Below, in pieces: positions 47,901 through 56,900 of a stretch of 64,000 nt of DNA. The DNA lies in the NCBI GenBank assembly GCA_016776505.1, contig JADHTG010000008.1, positions 1 through 64,000 on the forward strand, given 5' to 3'. This DNA comes from Bacteroidota bacterium (lineage in GTDB: Bacteria > Bacteroidota > Bacteroidia > CAILMK01 > JAAYUY01). A model generated the notes under the pieces. The model saw only the letters and a program-made list of their open reading frames with translations. It made no database searches and was not told the DNA's origin. Both the position numbers and the translations under genes were made by a program. Positions within the stretch are counted from its first letter, which is position 1. Each line of letters starts with the position of its first letter.

Positions 47901-50900
47901 CGATTACACCACCCCGGCTAAGGGCCAAAGCAGCTGCCGTAAAGCTGGAGTAATCGGGACTGCTCCCACCCAATGTATACAATCCGGAAAGAGCAGGATA
48001 CAGGTTTCCAACGCTGAAAGTATCGTTCGAAGTATTTCCATCAGCCAGGTTGTTGGGCTGGCTGGTCCAGCTTGTAATAGCATATAAGGTGTCTTTTTTG
48101 AATAAATAATTTCCAATAACAACATAGGTTGTATCTCCTGATAATAAACTTCCACTCCACGAAAATGGAGTTTGAGTAATATTATTTACTGTCCATTTAA
48201 TACTTGCGGATTTTAGTGTGTCAACTCCATAATTTCTGAGTCTGACTACAATTTGCTGTGTATCGGCAAGGAATGGAATAGCCGGATTTAAAATGGCCAA
48301 TATACCTGCATCATTTGATGGTGGACTGAATTCATCGGCACCCATATCCGGTGTAGAACTATGGCGTGATTCCCCGTCAATATCTATTGAAACTTCTGAA
48401 AGAGCTTGACCGGCATTGTTTAAGTAAAACTCCTTCACATGAAGGTCGGTTGAGGTATAATAAAGTGGATCGACTGATAGGGAATTGTCTCCAAAAGGAC
48501 TTGCTGATCTCCAGGCTGCTAAATCTGAACGATTGCCGTTATAATAACATAGATAAGTTCCTGTGGTGTATAAATCATTGTAGTTGCACGAAGAGAATGT
48601 ATATGTACTGCCCATAAATATGGAATATCCACCTCCGGCATTGCAAATGATATTATTTATCATGTTGCAATTTCCGCCATAAGCGTTGTAAACTCCATAA
48701 CTGCTTGTGTATGTATTTGTAATATTAATATTGTTATGATATATATCCTGGTAAGTAGAGCCGTAAAAATAAATACCATAACAACCTGATGTTCCTCCTA
48801 TCTGGATGAAGTTATTGGCAAATAATCCCCTGTAGGAAGCTGTTCCATTGGAGTAGTAGTCCCTAAATCCAAAACCTCCGTTTTGAATGTATATCTGATT
48901 GCTTTCTATTTTTTTTGCATTATGACAGTAGTATGTATAAATACCATAATAACCAGTGTAGGTGCGATTGGTTTGAATCAGGTTTGATTTGATCTGGATG
49001 GCATCCTGATAAAGAGTATAAATACCCATGTAATATTGGTTACTAAACACATTGTTTTCAATAATTGTCCCATTTTCAAGGCTACTTGAATTTATTCCAT
49101 ACATGTAAATTCCAAATGCTCCATTGCTGAACAGATTATTTCTGAAAACATTATTATTATCAAGAGAACCATTTGAATAAACAAGAGCATGATATGAGGA
49201 AGTGGTGTTGGAAGCAGTGCCTGTAAATATATTGCCTTCAAATAAAATATTTTCAGCACCATTATGTATATAAACAGCTCTCCCGTAGGAATTGTTTAAA
49301 GCTTTGATTTCGATTTGTTTGAATGTTATATAATCTGCACCATTCAAATAAATAATCCAGTTGTTGCTGTAAGCTGAATTGTAACTAAGAGTTACCTTAG
49401 TGCTATCGGCACTGGCCGATCTAAAGGTAATCGTATGGGTTGCCGAGGCTCCGGTGATCTGGTTAATGGTAATTTGTTCATTGTAGGTACTGTCTCTTGC
49501 AATAAATATTACCGCTCCGGCCACTCCATTGGCATTCAGTGAATCCACGGCCTCTCCAAAATCATAGAATGAATCTGTCGGATAAGCTCCAATTGTATAA
49601 GTGCCACTTAGCGGATTTCCTGCTGTAACTGTTTGCAATAATGTGTCATTCGATTTGTTTCCATCAATGGATGCATTCGGATTTTTGGTCCATGCCTTAA
49701 TCGTACTGTTGCCCCAGGGGAAATTATAATTGCCCAGCACCACATGCTGTGCTGTATCACCTGTTACCAACATTCCTGTCCAACTCACCGGACTTTGATT
49801 TACACCATTTACCTGCCAGTCAATCGTAACACTCAACAGCGTATCGGTGGCAAAGTTTTTTAAAGTGACTTGAACAGCCTGGCTTCCATATTTAAAAGGA
49901 ACAGTAGGTGAATTCAGTGCTATTATTCCTGCATCATCATCAGGAGGAGTGAATTCATCAGCGCCTATATCCGGTTTTGTACTGTTGCGGGATTCTCCAT
50001 CGAAATCATCTGTAACTTGCGAAACTGGTGCAGCTGCTTCATCCAGATTTAAACTAAAAGTGTGCAGATCGGTCGCATTAAAGTATTCAGGATCCTCGGA
50101 AATACTGTTTGTATCTGACCCGATATTGGATTTCCATGCACCCAGATCTGTGATATATATATTATAGTAAGAATAAAAACCCAGGTAGGTACCGTTAGAA
50201 TAAAGATTGTTAAAATCACTGTAAAAAGTTTGATTGCTTGTTGAATAATAGGTCCAGTATGCATAGCCTCCTGCCTGGTTGGAGAAACTGTTATTTTTAA
50301 TATTCGCGTAGTAATTGCGGTAATTGTAGAAAGCATAAGTATTGCTGTTATTACCTGTGATATTAATACTGTTATGATAAATATGGGAATAGTTCGCATA
50401 ATAGCACATAAGACCATAGGTCGTGTTGCTGGGATTTGAACTGATAAAATTATTGGCAATGATGGTGGGTGAACTTGATATATCCCCGTTATACACATAA
50501 ATTCCCCTGCCACCTATAAAGTTGGAAATATTGTTTTTCAGTATATGCAGATCATAATCACAATAGTAAGCATAGATTCCATAGAAGTTGCTATAGGAAG
50601 GATTGGCAGTAATAATGTTCTCTTCTATGCTTAAGTATTGTTCATAAACAGCATAAATTCCCATATAGTATGGATTTTCAAACCAGTTTTTCCTGATCAG
50701 GTTGTGGTTTTCATAATTGGTCGATGTGGGGCTGTAGAGGTAAATTCCAAATGAGCCATTTTTAAAATGGTTTTGGACAATTTCATTGTAGTTATCGGCA
50801 AAGGAATTATTCGAATAAACCAGGGCCATGTAATCGGATGTAAAGTTGCCGGATAATCCTTCCAGTACATTGTTGTAAAACTTGTTGTAATTAGCCTTGT

Positions 50901-53900
50901 TTGTTAATTCCACGATGCGGCCATAAGAACTACTTGTATTCTTCAGGGTTATGTTTTTGAAGGTCACATAATCTGCTCCATTAAGCTGAACCAGGTAATT
51001 TGTTGTGGAAGCAGGTGCATAACTCAGGATCACATCAGTGCTGTCTCCGCTAGCTGACATGAATGTTATAGTGTTTGTTGAAGATGCTCCCAGTATTTCA
51101 TTGATGCTGATTTGCTCATAATAGGTTCCGGATGTTACTTGAAAGACTATCGGTCCACAAATTCCAAAGGTATGCAAACTGTCAACAGCACTCTGGAATG
51201 AGGGAAAATCTGCTCCACTTCCTCCAATAGTAAATGTATCGCAGAGATGGGTAGCATAAACCGTCGTTTCGAAGGTGTCATTATCAAGATAGCCGTCAGT
51301 GGTGGAATTTGGATTTTTGGACCAGGCTCTAAGTGTAATATTTCCAGGACTGAAATTGTGGCTGCCTAAACTGATATTTTGTGCAGTGTCTCCTGCTACC
51401 AGGGAACCAGACCAACTAATACCACTTTGACCAACACCGTTTATACTCCAGTCGATCCCGGCACTGAAAAGGGTGTCTGTTCCATGATTTTTAAGGGTTA
51501 CTTTGACTGTATTTGACCCGGAGTGGAAAATATTTCCCGGTGCATCGAAAGCAATAATTCCTGCATCATTGGCTGGAGGAATAAATTCATCAGCCCCAAT
51601 ATCCGGGCTGGTGGCATCACGACTCTCCCCATCAATGTCAGTTGTCACTTCAGAACGTGGTGTCGCTTTTCCGTTCAGGTTCAGGTTCCGCATATGCAGG
51701 TCGGAATTGGATGTAAATTGTGGATCTATAGATAAAGAGTTTGAATCAAAGCCGCTGTAACTGGTCCATGCATTCAGGTCAGAACGGTTACCATTGTAAT
51801 ATGCCAGGTAAGATCCGCTTGTATAGAGATCATTGTAATTGCAATTACTCAGACCTCCATAGGTATAGATAGTGTAACCTCCAGCTTGATTGCAGAAAAT
51901 ATTATTTAAAACAGAAGTGTTTCCAGAATAGTTGTAATCATAATAAAACAAATATCCATTTGGGTCAGTACCAGTCAGATTAACACTGTTGTAAAACACA
52001 TTTACGTAGTCCCCGTAAAGATATATCCCATAACTATAATTGTTAGCACAATTTAATCGAACAAAATTATTGGCAATCAATCCTCGTTTACTTGCCTGAC
52101 ATTGTGCATAATACACATAGATCCCATAATCACCAGTTACTGTTGGTGCATCAATTTTATTCCCACTAAGCTGGAAGTCATCCTGAACGTAATAAAGTTC
52201 GATTCCATAAAAAGAAGAATAGGTGGAATTTGTAGTAATGGTATTGTTTTCAATGATGACCCCATTTTGATAATAGACATACATCCCTATATAATAGGGA
52301 TTCGTGAATGTATTGCTTCTGAATTTATTTCCCTTTGCATAGTTATTATCTCCCCAATAAATCCCATAACTGCCGTTCATCAAATGATTATTGTATATGT
52401 CATTGTATTCATTCGTATTGCTGGAACTGGAGTATATCAATGCCCGATAGGAAGAAGAGCTGGAATAGACGGGATTTTCAATGTAGTTATTGTATATTTT
52501 ATTATAATTGGCACTATTTGCAAATTCAATGACACGGCCATAATAATAATAAGTACTCTTTAAAGTCATATTTTGAAGGGTCACATAGTCAGCACCATCC
52601 AGTTTAACCACATAATTATAGGAAGAAGAGCTGGGGTAATAGTATAAAATTACATCCGTACTATCTCCACTGGCTGATTGGAAAGTAATGGTGTTTGTTG
52701 CTGAGGCCCCATTAATCTCATGAATAACCAATTGCTCATTGTAGGAACCGCTTGAAACCAGGAAAACAACAGGACCACAAATTCCATAATATTCCAGGGA
52801 ATCGATAGCACTTGTAAATGTTGGAAAATCAGCTCCAACACCACCAATTGTGAATGTGTCGCAGAGGTTGGATGCATAAACTGTAGTTTCCAGGGTGTCA
52901 TTGGAATTGAACCCATCTGTAGCTGAATTTGGATTTTTGGTCCATGCTTTAATTGTGTGTTGTCCAATTCCAAATGTTTTTGTTCCTAAAAGAATATTAT
53001 GAACAGTATCTGACGCAGGCAATGTGCCTGTCCAGTTATAAGTGCTTTGAGCCACTCCATTAAGTTTCCAGTCAATGGAAACGGAAGTAATAGTATCGAC
53101 ACCAAAATTCTTGATTCCTACTTCAACTGTTTGAGATCCACTATGGAAGGTAGTCTGTGGAGAATCGAGGACAAAAACACCCGCATCTACACTGGGCTGG
53201 TCAAATTCATCAGCACCAATATCCGGATTCAAGGTATCCCGTATATCTCCATCAATGTCGGTTGTCACTTCGCTTAGTGGCTTGGCAACTCCATTCAGCA
53301 AGGAATTATAGGTGTGTAAGTTCTTATAAGACCAAAAATAGGGATTTGTAGATAGCGAATTAGTATCTCTTCCAGTAGAAGTCTGCCAGGATGATAAATC
53401 ATTTGAATTGGAATTATAATAACCCAGGTTTGATCCGGTAGAATACAGATCATTGTAATTGGAATTGCTTGGAAGATTGTAACCAAAATAAGTTGAATAA
53501 CCTCCCGCTTGATTACTAAAGATATTATTTAAAAAATTAATTCCCGAATAATAGCCATAATAATAAAGAGCACGGCTACTGCTTCCGGAACCTGTTATGT
53601 TCACGCTATTGTGATATGTATTGATATTTTCAGGATAATAAAGATAGATTCCATAGGTGGAGCTGGTCGTGTTCAGTGAGACGAAATTATTTGCTATCAA
53701 ACCAGGAGTACTTGATTGAGAGTAGCTACGGTACATATAGATACCCACTCCACTTGAAAGATTTGAATCATATACCTGGTTCCCTGTAATAATGATAGAG
53801 TAATCGCAATAATGAGTGTAAATGCCATAAAAGTAGCTTAATGTGGAGTTTGTTGAAACAATGTTATTGGTTATTTTTATATAATCAGAATATAAAACCC

Positions 53901-56900
53901 TCAATCCCATATAGTATTGATCGGTAAAAACATTGCCATGGATTAATCCATAATAATTGTAATAGAAATACATCCCATAACTACCATTTTTAAAATGGTT
54001 GTTTGAAAGTTCATTGTAATAATAGCCATAACTCGAGTTAGCATAAATCAGTGCATAATTTGTAGAGGTATTTGTGGTGTTTATCCCCTGAATAATATTG
54101 TTGTTGAATGTATTATAACTTGCTCCATTTGTATAATACAGCACATAGCCATAGTAGGTCCCTGTATTCTTAATGGTCATTTTACTAAAGTTCACATACT
54201 GTGCACCATTCAACTGAATGACATAATTATTGGAAGAGCCCGGGGCATACTGAAGAGTCACCAGTGAGCTGTCTGCGTTTTGAGATGTAAATGTAATGGT
54301 GTTTGTTGCCGAGGCTCCGCTTATCTGCCCAATTGATATCTGCTCTGTATAGGTTCCGTTTTTAACCAAAAATACTACAGGACCACATATTCCATAGGTG
54401 TTTAAGGAATCAATTGCACTATTGAAAGATGGAAAATCAGCTCCCGAACTACCAATAGTGAATGTATCACACAGGTTAGTAACTTTCAATGTTGTTGAAA
54501 AAGTATCATTGGCATTATTTCCATCGGTTCCTGAATTTGGATTTTTTGTCCATGCTTTAAATGCATGAGTTCCCTGTACAAAACTAAACGTACCAATCTG
54601 AATATTAAAAGCTGTATCAGATGGTAACAGAGTACCTGACCAACTATACGAGCTTTGTGAGACTCCATTAATCTTCCAGTCTATACCAGCAGTAAATAAC
54701 GTATCTAATCCATAATTGACAATACTGACTTTTACAGGTTTATTTCCAGGAGAAAAAGGACTAACTGGCTCATCTATGGAAAACACGCCTGCATCAATGG
54801 ATGGAGGTGTAAACTCATCGGCTCCAATATCTGGTTTGGTGGTGCTTCGTGTTTCACCATCATAATCAGTGGTGACCTGAGCTACTGCCAGTCCGGCATC
54901 ATTCAGCACGCTATTAAAAGTATGAAGGTCGGTTGAAGAAATAAATGCAGGGGGTACAGATACTGAGTTAGTGTCCCTGCTAATGGCTGATTGCCAATTG
55001 GTCAAATTTGCATAATTATTGTTAAAATAACCTACATAATTTCCTGTTGTATATAAATCATTGTAATCACTATTTTCAGGTGGATTAGAATAGTTTACCG
55101 CATAACCTCCGGCCTCATTACTGAAGATATTGTTTAAAATATTAATTCCAGAATAATATCCATAATAATATATAGCCCGGCTACTGCTTCCACTCCCATA
55201 AATATTCACACTGTTATGATAAGCACTAAGGTATTGAGGATAATAAAGATATATTCCTGTTGCGGTTCCTGTTACATGCCAGGAAATGAAATTATTAGCA
55301 AGCAATCCAACTGCAGATGAATTTCCGTAAGCTCTATTCATATAAATGCCGTAACCACTGCTTACGTTGTAATCTGAAATATAGTTATTGGTAACTTGTA
55401 CTCCATTATGGCAGTAATAACAATAAATACCATAATAACTGCTATATATACTATTCGTGCTTATGGTATTTCCATGGATTATAGGAGCATTATGCCTTGA
55501 CAAGTGCATTCCCCTGTAATATTGATCCTGGAGTACATTGTTAATAATTTGCAATCCGCTGGAAAAGTCATTATTATCAAGGTAAAATGCATAACTACCA
55601 TATTTGAGTAAATTGTTCTGAAAAGTATTGTTGAAGTAGATATAATTATACATTGAATAAACCAGGGCAAAATATGAGGATGTATTGTTAAGCTGTGCAC
55701 CTTCAATCACGCAATTTTCAATGGTGATATTCGAAGAATTTAATGTGAGATAAATTACTCTCCCATAATTTGTGCTGGAATTCTTCAGTGTAACATTCTT
55801 GAATGTGATATAATTTCCTCCACCAAACTGTGCAACATAGTTTGTTGAAGATCCAGATGGACTATAAGTAAGAATAACAGATGTGCTGTCTCCGCTTGCC
55901 GACTGGAAAGTAATGGTGTTCGTAGCCGATGCATTAGGAATTGCCTGAATATTGAGCTGCTCATTATATGTTCCTGAACTTATCAAAAAGACAACAGGAC
56001 CACAAATGCCATATAGAGTTATTGAATCAATGGCATCCTTTATCGTTGAGAAATCTGCACCACTTCCACCAATCGTGAAAGTATCACAATAATTTGTCGC
56101 ATACACAGTTTTAAGGAGAGTGTCGTTGCTGTTATCTGCATCTGTATTTGAATTCGGATACTTTGTCCATGCTTTGATGGTATGTTTTCCTTTACTGAAT
56201 GTATAATTTCCCAGGGAAATATTGGAAGCCGTGTCTGCTGAAGGAAGGGAACCTGTCCAGCTATAGGGAGTCTGACTCACACCATTTACCTGCCAGAGGA
56301 TACTGTCACTTTTTAAGGTGTCATTGCCATAATTAATCATTCCTACTTTAACAGCGACTGTTCCATATTGGAATCCTGTAGAAGGATTATCAAGGCTGTA
56401 AATCCCTGCATCATTAGCAGCCGGAGTAAATTCGTCTGCTCCAATATCCGGATTTGTAGCGTTTCTTGTTTCTCCATCAATATCGACTGAAGTAGGAATT
56501 GGTAGTGCCTTGCCATTCAGGAAAACATTCCCGATATGTAAATCCGTATTGGAAGTAAAACCTGGAAGAATACTAAGCGAATGGGCATCACGTGATGTAG
56601 TGGCTTGCCAGGAAGCTATGCCTGAGAAATTATAATTGTGATAACATAAGTTTGCTCCTGAGGTGTATAGGTCATTGTAATCGCAGACAGTTGGCAGGTC
56701 AGTAACCATATACATTGAATATCCTCCAGCTGCATTACTGAAAATATTATTCCTTGCCCTCACTGTTCCTGTAGTTCCATCATAATATAATGCAGCACTA
56801 TTGCTGCCAGACCCTGTTATATTTACGCTATTATAGTTTAAAAACAAGAAGGAACAATAAGAAACATATATTCCGCGTGAACTGCTATATGTATTGTATG

